Origin: Gallaecimonas kandeliae
GTDB taxonomy: Bacteria > Pseudomonadota > Gammaproteobacteria > Enterobacterales > Gallaecimonadaceae
Length of the DNA stretch: 64,000 bases
Direction: 5' to 3'
Assembly (NCBI RefSeq): GCF_030450055.1
Contig: NZ_CP118480.1
Location: forward strand, 1,329,415 to 1,393,414
The stretch's first letter is position 1. Each line of letters starts with the position of its first letter. Position numbers and translations under genes: made by a program. The notes under the pieces were generated by a model. The model was not told where the DNA came from. It ran no database searches and saw nothing but the letters and a program-made list of their open reading frames with translations. Positions 8,834-17,052 of the stretch are shown in pieces.

Positions 8834-8990
8834 GAAAACTCCCGAGGCTGTGGCGTGCTTCTGGTTATATCCCAGAGCCCAGGCCCCTGCCCAGCTTTTG
8901 CGACGACGATCCCGGTTTTGGCGTTAAGGGTGTATGCTTGCCGCATCGGTAGTACGGCGGCCAGGATGCCGCTTTTTCATCGAGGTGATG

Positions 8991-10844
8991 ATGTTGTTTG
9001 GATGGTTTGAAAGGCGTCTCGATCCCCTGCCCAAGGCCGAACCCACAGAGCCGCCACGTACCCTGGTGGCTTTTTGCCTGCACTACACCAAGGGCGCCTG
9101 GCCTTACCTGGCGCTGGCCGCCACCCTGATGGCGGCGGTGGCCCTGACCGAGGTCTGGCTGTTCGGTTTCTTGGGCCGCATCGTCGACTGGCTCTCTGGC
9201 CTTGACCGCGAAACCTTCCTCCAGGAGCAGGGCCTCAAGCTGACCGCCATGGCGCTGATGGTGCTTGTGGGGCTGCCGGCCCTGGTGGGGCTGCACTCGC
9301 TGCTCAACTACCAGACCATCATCGGCAACTTCCCGATGCGCATCCGCTGGCAGGTGCACCGCTACCTGCTCAAGCAGTCCCTGGCCTTCTATCAGGACGA
9401 GTTCGCCGGCCGGGTGGCCACCAAGATGATGCAGACCGCCCTGGCCGTACGCGAATGCGTGATGAAGCTGATGGACGTGCTCAATTACGTGGCCGTCTAT
9501 TTCCTCGGCACCCTCTTCATCGTCGGCCAGGCCGACAAACGGCTGGTGGTGCCGCTGCTGCTGTGGCTGGGCTGCTACTTCCTGCTGCTGCGCTATTTCG
9601 TGCCCCGCCTCAGCCAGGTGTCGGCCAAGCAGGCCGACGCCCGCTCGGTGATGACGGGGCGCATCGTCGACAGCTACACCAACATCCAGACGGTGAAACT
9701 CTTCTCCCACGCCAAGCGCGAGGCGGATTACGCCGAAGAGGGCATGCGCGGCTTCATCAACACCGTCTATGGCCAGATGCGGCTGGTGACCCAGCTCAAC
9801 GTCTGCCTCTACCTGATGAATGCCTTGCTGCTGAGCTCGGTGGCGGCCCTGGCCCTCTGGCTCTGGCTGCACGAACTGGTGTCGGTCGGTGCCGTGGCCG
9901 TGGCCCTGGGCCTGGTGCTGCGGCTCTGGGGCATGTCCCAGTGGATCATGTGGGAAGTGTCGGCGCTCTTCGAGAACATCGGCACAGTGCAGGACGGCAT
10001 CGGCTCCCTGGCCGCGCCGCGGCTGGTGGAAGACAAGCCGGGTGCCCAGGACCTGGCCGTGCGCCAGGGCGGCATCGCCTTTCAGGACATCCGTTTCCAC
10101 TACGGCAAGGACAGCGGCGTCATCGAAGGCCTCAGCCTCGACATCAAGCCCGGCGAGAAGGTGGGGCTGGTGGGCCGCTCCGGGGCCGGCAAGTCCACCT
10201 TGGTCAACCTGCTGCTGCGCTTCTATGACCTCGAAGGAGGCCGCATCCTCATCGACGACCAAGACATCAGCGCCGTGACCCAGGACAGCCTGCGCGCCCA
10301 GATAGGCATGGTCACCCAGGACACTTCCCTGCTGCACCGCTCGGTCCGCGACAACATCCTCTACGGCCGCCCCGACGCCACCGAGGAGATGATGCTGGAG
10401 GCGGCCCGCAAGGCCGAGGCGGCCGGCTTCGTCGAGGATCTCTCCGACGCCAAGGGCCGCACCGGCTATGACGCCCACGTGGGCGAGCGCGGCGTCAAGC
10501 TCTCCGGCGGCCAGCGCCAGCGTATCGCCATCGCCCGGGTGATGCTCAAGGACGCCCCCATCCTCATCCTCGACGAGGCCACCTCGGCCCTGGATTCCGA
10601 GGTGGAGGCGGCCATCCAGGAGAACCTCTACCGGTTGATGGCCGGCAAGACGGTGATCGCCATCGCCCACCGCCTCTCCACCATAGCGGCCATGGATCGC
10701 CTGGTGGTGATGGACAAGGGCCAGATAGTGGAGATGGGCAGCCACGAGGAGCTGCTGGCCCACGGTGGCATCTACGCCCAGCTTTGGGAGCGCCAGTCAG
10801 GCGGCTTCCTGGACCCGGGCGAGATGGAAGAACTGAGGGCATGA
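8991..10844 (+). CDS. ABC exporter, fused permease and ATPase
   Basis: A 617-aa half-transporter with an N-terminal six-helix exporter domain (residues of about 25-320) and a C-terminal ATPase. Walker A is GRSGAGKST (395-403). The signature is LSGGQRQRIA, Walker B is ILILDEATSALD, and the H-loop is IAIAHRLST. I chose the ATG at 8991 because GAGG sits 5 bp before it; the ATG at 8988 is too close. It probably works as a homodimer exporting lipids or hydrophobic compounds. Substrate not identifiable. It is a single gene, divergent from ltaE. Confidence 0.9.
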   Translation: MLFGWFERRLDPLPKAEPTEPPRTLVAFCLHYTKGAWPYLALAATLMAAVALTEVWLFGFLGRIVDWLSGLDRETFLQEQGLKLTAMALMVLVGLPALVGLHSLLNYQTIIGNFPMRIRWQVHRYLLKQSLAFYQDEFAGRVATKMMQTALAVRECVMKLMDVLNYVAVYFLGTLFIVGQADKRLVVPLLLWLGCYFLLLRYFVPRLSQVSAKQADARSVMTGRIVDSYTNIQTVKLFSHAKREADYAEEGMRGFINTVYGQMRLVTQLNVCLYLMNALLLSSVAALALWLWLHELVSVGAVAVALGLVLRLWGMSQWIMWEVSALFENIGTVQDGIGSLAAPRLVEDKPGAQDLAVRQGGIAFQDIRFHYGKDSGVIEGLSLDIKPGEKVGLVGRSGAGKSTLVNLLLRFYDLEGGRILIDDQDISAVTQDSLRAQIGMVTQDTSLLHRSVRDNILYGRPDATEEMMLEAARKAEAAGFVEDLSDAKGRTGYDAHVGERGVKLSGGQRQRIAIARVMLKDAPILILDEATSALDSEVEAAIQENLYRLMAGKTVIAIAHRLSTIAAMDRLVVMDKGQIVEMGSHEELLAHGGIYAQLWERQSGGFLDPGEMEELRA

Positions 10845-10871
10845 AAAAAGGCGGCTTAGGCCGCCTTTTTT
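10844..10871. terminator. Terminator between the ABC exporter and DUF2780
   Basis: Hairpin AAAAAAGGCGGC-TTAG-... with the matching arm GCCGCCTTTTTT serves both converging genes. It overlaps the last base of the exporter stop codon. Confidence 0.85.
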
Positions 10872-10883
10872 GTCGCGTATCGC

Positions 10884-11411
10884 TTAGCCGCCCAGCAGGG
10901 CCGTCTTCAGGCTCTGCATCAGTTCGGTGCCGCCCTTGGACTGCACATAGTCCAGCACGGTGGGCAGGAACTGGCGCACCATGCCCGAGTCCATGCCCAA
11001 GGATTCGAAGGCGCCGTTCAGAGTAGCCAGGTTGCTGTCGGCCCCCAGCAGGGCGCCGGCCTTGCCCAGCAGGCTGCTGTTGCCGCCGTTCTGGGCGTCG
11101 GAGTCCACCTGGGCCGCGTCGGGCGCGGCGGCCAGCAGCTTGTCCATGCCCGGGACCACCTGGCTGAGCTTGGCAAAATCGGTGTTGCTCATCTTGTCCT
11201 TGGCCAGGGCGAAGAGGGCGCCGGCGCCGCCGGTGGCCTGATCCTGGCTGACGCCCAGGCTCGACATCAGGGTTTCCACCAGGCTGCCCTGGGGCTGGGT
11301 GGCTTTGGTCTGGGTCGCGCTCTTGAGGGCATCACCCAGCTTGCCAAGGCTCATGGCCTGGACGGGCAGGGCGCTTGCCAGCAGCAACGCTGTCACCATC
11401 AATGCTCTCAT
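10884..11411 (-). CDS. DUF2780 secreted protein
   Basis: A 175-aa protein with a signal peptide cleaved near ALPVQA-MS (residue 19). The mature part is rich in Ala, Gly, Leu and Asp, with repeated helical segments such as GGAGALFALAKDKM and LLGKAGALLGADSN. This pattern fits DUF2780 (VcgC/VcgE-like), seen in Vibrio and related bacteria. No catalytic motif is visible, and function is unknown. A ribosome site AGGAGG lies 5 bp upstream of the ATG. It is upstream-adjacent to the bcp tail array and does not share an operon with bcp, which ends in that array. Confidence 0.75.
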   Translation of the reverse strand: MRALMVTALLLASALPVQAMSLGKLGDALKSATQTKATQPQGSLVETLMSSLGVSQDQATGGAGALFALAKDKMSNTDFAKLSQVVPGMDKLLAAAPDAAQVDSDAQNGGNSSLLGKAGALLGADSNLATLNGAFESLGMDSGMVRQFLPTVLDYVQSKGGTELMQSLKTALLGG

Positions 11412-11499
11412 TTTTCCTCCTGAAAGACGGCCATCCGGCCCCTTCCTGTATTAGCCCTTTTCCCAAGGCCCGTCGAGGGGTATTTGCCTTGGGGCCGCC

Positions 11500-11858
11500 T
11501 GCTCAGCCGTTGGCCTTGAGCCAGTCCAGTACCATCTGGTGGTGGTCGCTGGTCTTGGCCCTGTTGAATTGGCAACGGACCCTGCGTCTGCTCAGCCGTT
11601 GGCCTTGATCCAGTCCAGTACCACCTGGTGGTGGTCGCTGGTCTTGGGCCTGTTGAATTGGCAACGGACCCAGCGTCTGCTCAGCCGTTGGCCTTGATCC
11701 AGTCCAGTACCACCTGGTGGTGGTCGCTGGTCTTGGGCCTGTTGAATTGGCAACGGACCCTGCGTCTGCTCAGCCGTTGGCCTTGAGCCAGTCCAGTACT
11801 ACCTGGTGGTGGTCGCTGGTCTTGGGCCTGTTGAATTGGCAACGGACCCTGCGTCTGC
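11500..11858 (-). repeat. Tandem array of four extra bcp 3'-end copies, 89-bp period
   Basis: Units begin at 11500, 11589, 11678 and 11767, and the fifth, at 11856, is the real end of bcp; the period is exactly 89 bp. Each unit, read leftward, has about 35 bp of spacer and then about 54 bp matching the last bcp codons from AAGACC to GGCTGA, stop included. Encoded tails are KTSDHHQVVLDWIKANG or variants with V to M and I to L. The spacer holds an imperfect palindrome with arms GGCCTGTTG and CAACGGACC around AATTGG, for example at 11647-11670. This fills the 447-bp gap between bcp and DUF2780, in which I see no other gene. Confidence 0.95.
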
Positions 11859-12335
11859 TCAGCCGTTGGCCTTGATCCAGTCCAGTACTACCTGGTGGTG
11901 GTCGCTGGTCTTGAACTTGTCGAAGCGGTGACGGACAGTGCCGTCCGGCCCTATTAAAAAGCTGAGGCGGTGGATGCCGTCGAACTCGCGGCCCATGAAT
12001 TTCTTCAGGCCCCAGACCCCGAAGGCTTCGGCAACGCTGTGGTCCTCGTCGGCCAGCAGCGGGAAGTTGAGGGACTGCTTCTGTTCGAAGTTCTTGAGGC
12101 GCTTGACCGGATCCGGGCTGATGCCCACCACGGCCACGCCCTGGGCTTTGAGTTCGGCCAGGCTGTCGCGCAGGCCACAGGCCTGGACAGTGCAGCCCGG
12201 GGTGCTGGCCTTGGGATAGAAATAGACCAGCAACTGGCGGCCGGCGAAATCGCCGAGGCGGACTGGGTTGCCGTCCTGATCCCTGAGGTCGAAGGCCGGG
12301 GCCTTGTCGCCCGGGCCCAATGGCTGAATGCTCAT
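11859..12335 (-). CDS. bcp: Thioredoxin-dependent thiol peroxidase (Bcp/PrxQ)
   Basis: A 158-aa peroxiredoxin of the Bcp class, reducing hydrogen and organic peroxides. PKASTPGCTVQACGLRD carries the peroxidatic C48 and resolving C53, spaced as in E. coli Bcp. The ATG at 12335 follows AAGGAGTAAGG. It lies 2 bp after gcvR in a gcvR-bcp unit. Its 3' end is repeated four more times downstream (11500-11858), so the gene is complete but followed by partial copies of itself. Confidence 0.95.
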   Translation of the reverse strand: MSIQPLGPGDKAPAFDLRDQDGNPVRLGDFAGRQLLVYFYPKASTPGCTVQACGLRDSLAELKAQGVAVVGISPDPVKRLKNFEQKQSLNFPLLADEDHSVAEAFGVWGLKKFMGREFDGIHRLSFLIGPDGTVRHRFDKFKTSDHHQVVLDWIKANG

Positions 12336-12337
12336 CC

Positions 12338-12874
12338 TTACTCCTTGTGCCTGATCTCTGTCAGGGGGGTCTGGTGGGACAGGGTCACGTCCAGCTCGGC
12401 GCTCTGGCACAGCGGCGCCAGGGCCTGCTCGAATTCGCCAAGATCTGCCCCTTCGGGCAGGTTGATACGCATGTTGAGGTGCAGGCGGTCACCCTCGGTA
12501 TTGGCGGCCAGTGCCGAGATACTGGCCTGGCGCTCGGCCATGAACTGGGTTATCTGGGAGATGATGCCGGGTCTGTCGCGGGTGCTGGCCGCCAGCTCCA
12601 GGCGGTGGGCATGGTTGGCCGCCTGGTGGGTGCCGGTACGTTTCATCATGGTCAGCAGGTGATGGTCACGGGCCAGCACCGGCAACTGGCTTTCGAGCCG
12701 GGCTATGGCGTTCCAGTCGCCGCTCAGCAGCATGAAAAGGGTGAATTCGTTGCCGAGGATGGCCATGCGGCTGTCGACGATATTGCAGTGGCAGCTGCTG
12801 GCCATTTTGACCAGTTCGTTGACGATGCCCGGCCTGTCTTCACCGACGGCGGTGACCACCAGAAATTGGCTCAT
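12338..12874 (-). CDS. gcvR: Glycine cleavage system regulator GcvR
   Basis: A 178-aa protein with two ACT domains (about residues 3-75 and 90-165). VVTAVGEDRPGIVNEL and LAASTRDRPGIISQI are the repeated amino-acid-binding turns. GcvR binds GcvA and relieves activation of gcvTHP when glycine is low. Gene order bcp-gcvR-dapA-bamC-purC is the same as in E. coli, here with gcvR-bcp divergent from dapA. Confidence 0.93.
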   Translation of the reverse strand: MSQFLVVTAVGEDRPGIVNELVKMASSCHCNIVDSRMAILGNEFTLFMLLSGDWNAIARLESQLPVLARDHHLLTMMKRTGTHQAANHAHRLELAASTRDRPGIISQITQFMAERQASISALAANTEGDRLHLNMRINLPEGADLGEFEQALAPLCQSAELDVTLSHQTPLTEIRHKE

Positions 12875-12965
12875 TCAATGTCCTTTGCAGGGTGTTAACA
12901 GCTGGCTTGTGTTGCGGAGGGGGCAAAAGTACCATACCAAGCCAATAACAATACAGGAGCATAAC

Positions 12966-13844
12966 ATGTTCACCGGCAGCATCGTCGCCCTGGTCACCCC
13001 CATGACCACAGAGGGAGCCGTAGATTTCGAGGCCCTCAAACGCCTTGTTGAATGGCATATCCAAGAGGGGACCCAGGGGATCGTTGCCATGGGCACCACG
13101 GGTGAGTCCGCCACCCTGGAGACCGATGAACATGTTGCCGTAGTCCAGGCCGTCTGCGACGCCGCCGCCGGCCGGGTCCAGGTTATCGCCGGTAACGGCG
13201 GCAGCGCCACCCACAGGGTGGTGGCCCTGACCAAGGCCCTCGACGAGCTCCCCATCGACGGTTATCTCACCGCCACCCCGGCCTATAACAAGCCGACCCA
13301 GGAAGGCCTGATAGCCCACTTCAAGGCTGTGGCTGCCGCCACCGCCAAGCCGATATTGCTCTACAACGTGCCTGGCCGCACCGCCGTGGACATGAAACCC
13401 CAGACAGTGGCCACCTTGAGTGAACTTCCCAACATAGTGGGTATCAAAGAGGCCACTGGCGACCTGGCCCGGCTCGCCGACCTGCAGGCCCTGGTGGCCG
13501 AGGACTTCGTCCTGTTGTCCGGTGACGACGCTACCTGCCGCGCCTTCATGGCGGCGGGCGGCCACGGCATCATCAGCGTCACCGTCAACGTCGCCCCCAA
13601 GGCCATGCGTGAGATGTGTGACGCGGCCCTGAGGGGCGATGCCATGGCGGCGCTCAAGCGGGATCTGCCCATCCAGGGACTGCACAGGTCGCTCTTTATC
13701 GAAAGCAACCCGACGCCGGCCAAGTGGGCGCTCAAGCGCCTCGGCCTGCTGGCAACTGACACTTTGCGTTTGCCGCTTGTTCCCCTGACCGCAGCGGGGC
13801 AGGCGAGCGTTGAGGCCGATCTCAAGAAAGCCGGCCTTATTTGA
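12966..13844 (+). CDS. dapA: 4-hydroxy-tetrahydrodipicolinate synthase
   Basis: A 292-aa TIM-barrel aldolase that condenses pyruvate with aspartate semialdehyde, the first step specific to lysine and diaminopimelate. K161 in GIKEATGD forms the Schiff base, Y133 sits in LLYNVPGRT, and T44-T45 in GTTGES complete the proton relay. Numbering equals E. coli DapA. The ATG at 12966 follows AGGAG by 7 bp; longer reading frames upstream run back into gcvR and are not real. First gene of dapA-bamC. Confidence 0.97.
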   Translation: MFTGSIVALVTPMTTEGAVDFEALKRLVEWHIQEGTQGIVAMGTTGESATLETDEHVAVVQAVCDAAAGRVQVIAGNGGSATHRVVALTKALDELPIDGYLTATPAYNKPTQEGLIAHFKAVAAATAKPILLYNVPGRTAVDMKPQTVATLSELPNIVGIKEATGDLARLADLQALVAEDFVLLSGDDATCRAFMAAGGHGIISVTVNVAPKAMREMCDAALRGDAMAALKRDLPIQGLHRSLFIESNPTPAKWALKRLGLLATDTLRLPLVPLTAAGQASVEADLKKAGLI

Positions 13845-13853
13845 GGTATTTGG

Positions 13854-14930
13854 ATGACCATAAGAAAAACCACCCTGGCCCTGGCCGTCATCGCCCTGGC
13901 CGGTTGCTCCAGCACCATGGATAAGCGCCAGGCAGACGGCGGTTTCGCCTATGCCGACGTCAAGCCCCAGCCCCCCCTCCAGGCCCCGGCCGGCCTGCAT
14001 CCGCCCAAGGATGACGGCAAGTACGCCATTCCCCAGCTCAAGGGCCAGGGTCCTGTGGGCAAGGAACTGGATATCCGCGCCCCGCGCCTGGTGCTGACCC
14101 TGGCGGGTGGCTCCCGCCTCGAGGAAAGCGAGTCCGGCTCCAAGGTGGAGATCGACGCCACTGACGGAGTGGGTGACGTGGTCGCCATCATCAACAGCCG
14201 CCTGGATGAGTGGCTCAAGGCCCGCAATATCCCGGTCGACAAGCGTACTGGCACCGACATCGACACCGGCTGGTTCGTGCCTGCCGACCAGGACAGTATG
14301 ATGAAGGCGGCGGACGACTTCCCCGTCAAGCGCCGCTTCGCCATCCATATCGAGGCCCCTGCGCACAAGCGCAGCGCCGTGGTGACCGTCAAGTCCCTGG
14401 GCGCCGAAAAGGCGGATGACGACGAGGCGAGCATCGGCAGCGGTGAGCGGGCCTCTGTGGCCGTGCTCAACGACTACCTGGCCTTCTACGCCGGCAAGGA
14501 CACCGTCAGCCAGCGCGAAATGGCCCTGTCCAAGTACAGGCCCATCGCCGTGACCCTGAGCCAGAGCGGCGAAGTACCGGCCTTTACCCTGGGCGCGGAC
14601 TTCGAGCGAGCCTGGAGCCGCCTGCCCATGGTGCTGGAACACCTGGGCTTTGCGGTCAAGGACATCGACAAGAGCCTGGGCACCATTTTCGTCAGCTACG
14701 AAGGCAACCCGGACAGCTCCTTCTGGAGCGGCCTCTTCGGTGGCGGTGGCAAGGATCTCAGCTTCAAGCACGGCAAGTACCAGGTACTGCTGGGCGAGAA
14801 GGGCGAGAACACCTCCATGACCATCACCGACAAGGATGGCCAGCCCCTGGCCGCCGACAAGTACAGCGAGATGTACAATCCTTTCTCCGAGCTGATGGCC
14901 GATCCCAAGCTCGAAGAATTCAAGAAATAG
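13854..14930 (+). CDS. bamC: Outer-membrane assembly lipoprotein BamC
   Basis: A 358-aa lipoprotein of the BAM complex that inserts beta-barrel proteins. Lipobox LAGC with C18. A long unstructured Pro-rich region (about 20-75) precedes two helix-grip domains (about 80-200 and 240-345). It starts 9 bp after dapA and is probably co-transcribed with it, as in E. coli, where purC follows. Length is close to E. coli BamC (344 aa). Confidence 0.93.
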   Translation: MTIRKTTLALAVIALAGCSSTMDKRQADGGFAYADVKPQPPLQAPAGLHPPKDDGKYAIPQLKGQGPVGKELDIRAPRLVLTLAGGSRLEESESGSKVEIDATDGVGDVVAIINSRLDEWLKARNIPVDKRTGTDIDTGWFVPADQDSMMKAADDFPVKRRFAIHIEAPAHKRSAVVTVKSLGAEKADDDEASIGSGERASVAVLNDYLAFYAGKDTVSQREMALSKYRPIAVTLSQSGEVPAFTLGADFERAWSRLPMVLEHLGFAVKDIDKSLGTIFVSYEGNPDSSFWSGLFGGGGKDLSFKHGKYQVLLGEKGENTSMTITDKDGQPLAADKYSEMYNPFSELMADPKLEEFKK

Positions 14931-14999
14931 CGCTGACAAGGCGCTTCTTGCCGATTAAAATACCCGGGCCGCGCGATGCGGCCCTTCTTTTTCGCCCAG

Positions 15000-15015
15000 G
15001 CGCAAACGTTTTCAG
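15000..15015 (+). promoter_or_regulatory. PurR-box-like operator upstream of purC
   Basis: GCGCAAACGTTTTCAG matches the established PurR operator consensus ACGCAAACGTTTTCNT at all but the outermost positions. It sits 20 bp before the purC start codon. Confidence 0.8.
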
Positions 15016-15034
15016 CAACCGGAGTCCTCATAGG

Positions 15035-15748
15035 ATGGAAAAACGCCAAGAGCTTTACCGTGGCAAAGCCAAGTCTGTTTACACCACGGATAATCCTGAC
15101 TACCTGATCCTGCACTTTCGTAACGACACTTCGGCCTTTGACGGCGAGAAGGTAGAGCAGCTGGCGCGCAAGGGCATGGTGAACAACAAGTTCAACCATT
15201 TCATCATGGAAAAGCTGGAAGCTGCCGGCATCCCCACCCAGATCGAGAAGTTGCTGGGCGACGACGAAGTGCTGGTCAAGAAGCTGGACATGATCCCGGT
15301 CGAATGCGTGATCCGCAACTACGCCGCCGGCTCCCTGGTGCGCCGCCTGGGCGTGGAAGAGGGCAAGAAGCTGGATCCCCAGACCTTCGAGCTGTTCCTG
15401 AAGAACGACGCCCTGCACGACCCCATGGTCAACGACAGCCTCTGCGAAGCCTTTGGCTGGGCGACGGCCGACCAGCTGGCCCGCATGAAGGCGCTGACCT
15501 ACAAGGTCAATCAAGTGCTGTCCAAGCTGTTCGATGACGCCGGCATGCTGCTGGTGGACTTCAAGCTCGAGTTCGGCCTCTTCAAGGGTGAAATAGTCCT
15601 CGGCGACGAATTCAGCCCCGACGGCTGCCGGATCTGGGACAAGGAAACCAAGAAGAAGCTGGACAAGGACCGCTTCCGCCAGGGCCTCGGCGGCGTCGTC
15701 GAAGCCTACGAAGAAGTGGCCGCCCGCCTGGGCGTCAAGCTCGACTAA
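15035..15748 (+). CDS. purC: SAICAR synthase
   Basis: A 237-aa enzyme joining CAIR and aspartate with ATP in purine synthesis. N-terminal [14 protein letters not shown] is the nucleotide-binding loop, and [16 protein letters not shown] is the conserved substrate region. Length equals E. coli PurC (237 aa). The ATG at 15035 is preceded by GGAG at somewhat long spacing; start choice rests on family alignment. A PurR-like box 20 bp upstream predicts repression by purines. Followed by a strong terminator. Confidence 0.97.
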   Translation: MEKRQELYRGKAKSVYTTDNPDYLILHFRNDTSAFDGEKVEQLARKGMVNNKFNHFIMEKLEAAGIPTQIEKLLGDDEVLVKKLDMIPVECVIRNYAAGSLVRRLGVEEGKKLDPQTFELFLKNDALHDPMVNDSLCEAFGWATADQLARMKALTYKVNQVLSKLFDDAGMLLVDFKLEFGLFKGEIVLGDEFSPDGCRIWDKETKKKLDKDRFRQGLGGVVEAYEEVAARLGVKLD

Positions 15749-15770
15749 GGCGTCTTTCTTGCTGCGAAGA

Positions 15771-15796
15771 ACCCCGGCCCAGGCCGGGGTTTTTTG
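15771..15796 (+). terminator. purC terminator
   Basis: Hairpin ACCCCGGCC-CA-GGCCGGGGT is followed by TTTTTG. Confidence 0.88.
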
Positions 15797-15918
15797 TTGC
15801 CCTGCGCCTGACAACTTCTTTGGAAGGGCTGGCGAAGGTCCTTGCCTCGTGCCATCTTGACCAGGCAAGCCTTCCCATCAATGGACGCCCCCAGGGGCCC
15901 GGCACAAGGACAGTCATC

Positions 15919-16323
15919 ATGTGGACCTATGAGACCCATATTCATATTCAAGCATCCCCGGCGCGGATCTGGCAGCTGTTCAGCGACCTGCCGGGCTGGC
16001 GGCGCTGGAACAGCGGCATAGCCGAGATAGAGCTGCTGGGGCCTTTTGCCGAGGGCACCTGCTTTTTGATGAAGCCACCCGGCGAGGATACCTTCAGCAG
16101 CACCTTGCTGGAGGTGCGGGAGAACGCCGGCTTTACCGACAGGACAGTGCTGGGGGACAACTGCGTGCTGGTGCACCACCGCATAGCACCCGACGGCGAG
16201 GGGGTCAGGGTGACCTACAGCACCGAGGTCACAGGGCCTGACGCCGACGATATTGGGCCCATGGTGACGGCCGATTTTCCGGAAGTCCTGGCGGCCCTCA
16301 AGGCGCTGGCTGAGGCGCCTTGA
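15919..16323 (+). CDS. SRPBCC-fold (START/polyketide-cyclase-like) protein
   Basis: A 134-aa protein whose N-terminus ETHIHIQASPARIWQLFSDL followed by PGWRRWNSGI is the classic opening of SRPBCC ligand-binding proteins. The last helix is long and Ala/Leu-rich. The ATG at 15919 follows AAGGA. It likely binds a hydrophobic small molecule in the cytoplasm. The ligand is not identifiable and neighbours give no clue. Confidence 0.8.
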   Translation: MWTYETHIHIQASPARIWQLFSDLPGWRRWNSGIAEIELLGPFAEGTCFLMKPPGEDTFSSTLLEVRENAGFTDRTVLGDNCVLVHHRIAPDGEGVRVTYSTEVTGPDADDIGPMVTADFPEVLAALKALAEAP

Positions 16324-16337
16324 ACAGGCCTTAAGAT

Positions 16338-16363
16338 GAGGCCTTGACACCGATCAAGGCCTC
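16338..16363. other. Perfect hairpin downstream of the SRPBCC gene
   Basis: Arms GAGGCCTTGA and TCAAGGCCTC are perfect complements around CACCGA. No T run follows on either strand, so it is either a weak terminator or an RNA-stabilising hairpin. Confidence 0.6.
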
Positions 16364-16432
16364 GCCTGGGGCTGGCGGCTACCTTGAGTCAAGACCCGTG
16401 GAATGGGCCGCGGATAGAGCAAGGAGCGAAAC

Positions 16433-16813
16433 ATGACCCTTATCAGGCACGGCTTCTCCATCGGGCTGGAGCGCATCGACCAGGACTTCTTCCTCAGCCT
16501 CAAGGCGGTGGGCAAGCTGACCCATGAGGACTACCAGACCATCAATCCCTTCCTCGACAGTGCCCTTGGCGCCGTGGACCAGCCCAAGGTCAAGGTGCTG
16601 TTCGACGCAACAGAGTTGGAGGGCTGGGAACTTAGGGCCGCCTGGGATGATTTTCGCCTGGGGCTCAAGCACGGCGGGGAGTTCGACAAGATAGCCTTGC
16701 TTGGCAACAAGGGCTGGCAGAAGCTGGCGGCCAGGGTCGGGGCCTGGTTTGTCTCAGGGGAAGTGAAGTACTTCGAGGACGAAGGCGAGGCCCTGGACTG
16801 GTTGGCCCGGTAG
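16433..16813 (+). CDS. SpoIIAA-like STAS/SEC14-fold protein
   Basis: A 126-aa protein resembling the SpoIIAA-like (DUF3478) family: alternating beta strands and helices, with KVKVLFDATELEGW (residues of about 53-66) as the central strand-loop, and the C-terminal pattern VGAWFVSGEVKYFEDEGEAL typical of the family. The ATG follows AAGGAG. No operon partner beyond the small membrane gene 41 bp downstream. Role unknown. Confidence 0.75.
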   Translation: MTLIRHGFSIGLERIDQDFFLSLKAVGKLTHEDYQTINPFLDSALGAVDQPKVKVLFDATELEGWELRAAWDDFRLGLKHGGEFDKIALLGNKGWQKLAARVGAWFVSGEVKYFEDEGEALDWLAR

Positions 16814-16854
16814 GCGGACGCTGTTATGCTGCCCGCCTTGTTTGAGGAGGGGCT

Positions 16855-17022
16855 ATGAAGCTGTTCAAGGGTTTCCTGGTATTCCTGATGCTGGCCGTGG
16901 TGGTGACCCTGGTGGTGGGTACCGCCAAGCGGCTGGGCCTGCCCAGTTGGCTGGCCCTGGCCCTGGTGCCAGTGGCGCTGCTGTTAGGGTGGCTGGGCTA
17001 CAGAAAAGCCAACCGGGAATAA
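16855..17022 (+). CDS. Small two-helix membrane protein, 55 aa
   Basis: A 55-aa protein with two hydrophobic segments (residues of about 5-23 and 31-47) split by TAKRLGLPS and ending in YRKANRE. GAGGAGGGG lies upstream of the ATG, so translation is well supported. It may share a transcript with the SpoIIAA-like gene. A terminator overlaps the stop codon. It is too small for a firm family assignment. Confidence 0.7.
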   Translation: MKLFKGFLVFLMLAVVVTLVVGTAKRLGLPSWLALALVPVALLLGWLGYRKANRE

Positions 17023-17051
17023 AAAAGCGCGGGCCTGGCCCGCGCTTTTTC
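17021..17051. terminator. Shared terminator of the small membrane gene and the tricorn gene
   Basis: Hairpin AAAGCGCGGGCC-TG-GGCCCGCGCTTTTT lies between converging genes. Confidence 0.85.
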
Positions 17052-17052
17052 G

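Noticed and set aside
11500-11858. CRISPR array or integron attC array at the 89-bp repeats
   Set aside because: The repeated part is a coding gene end and the intervening 35 bp is the same each time, so there are no unique spacers, no cas or integrase gene, and no attC-type structure beyond one palindrome.
16321-16363. Tail echo after the SRPBCC gene
   Set aside because: GAGGCGCCTTGA and GAGGCCTTGA look alike, but the match is short, shifts frame and belongs to a perfect hairpin.
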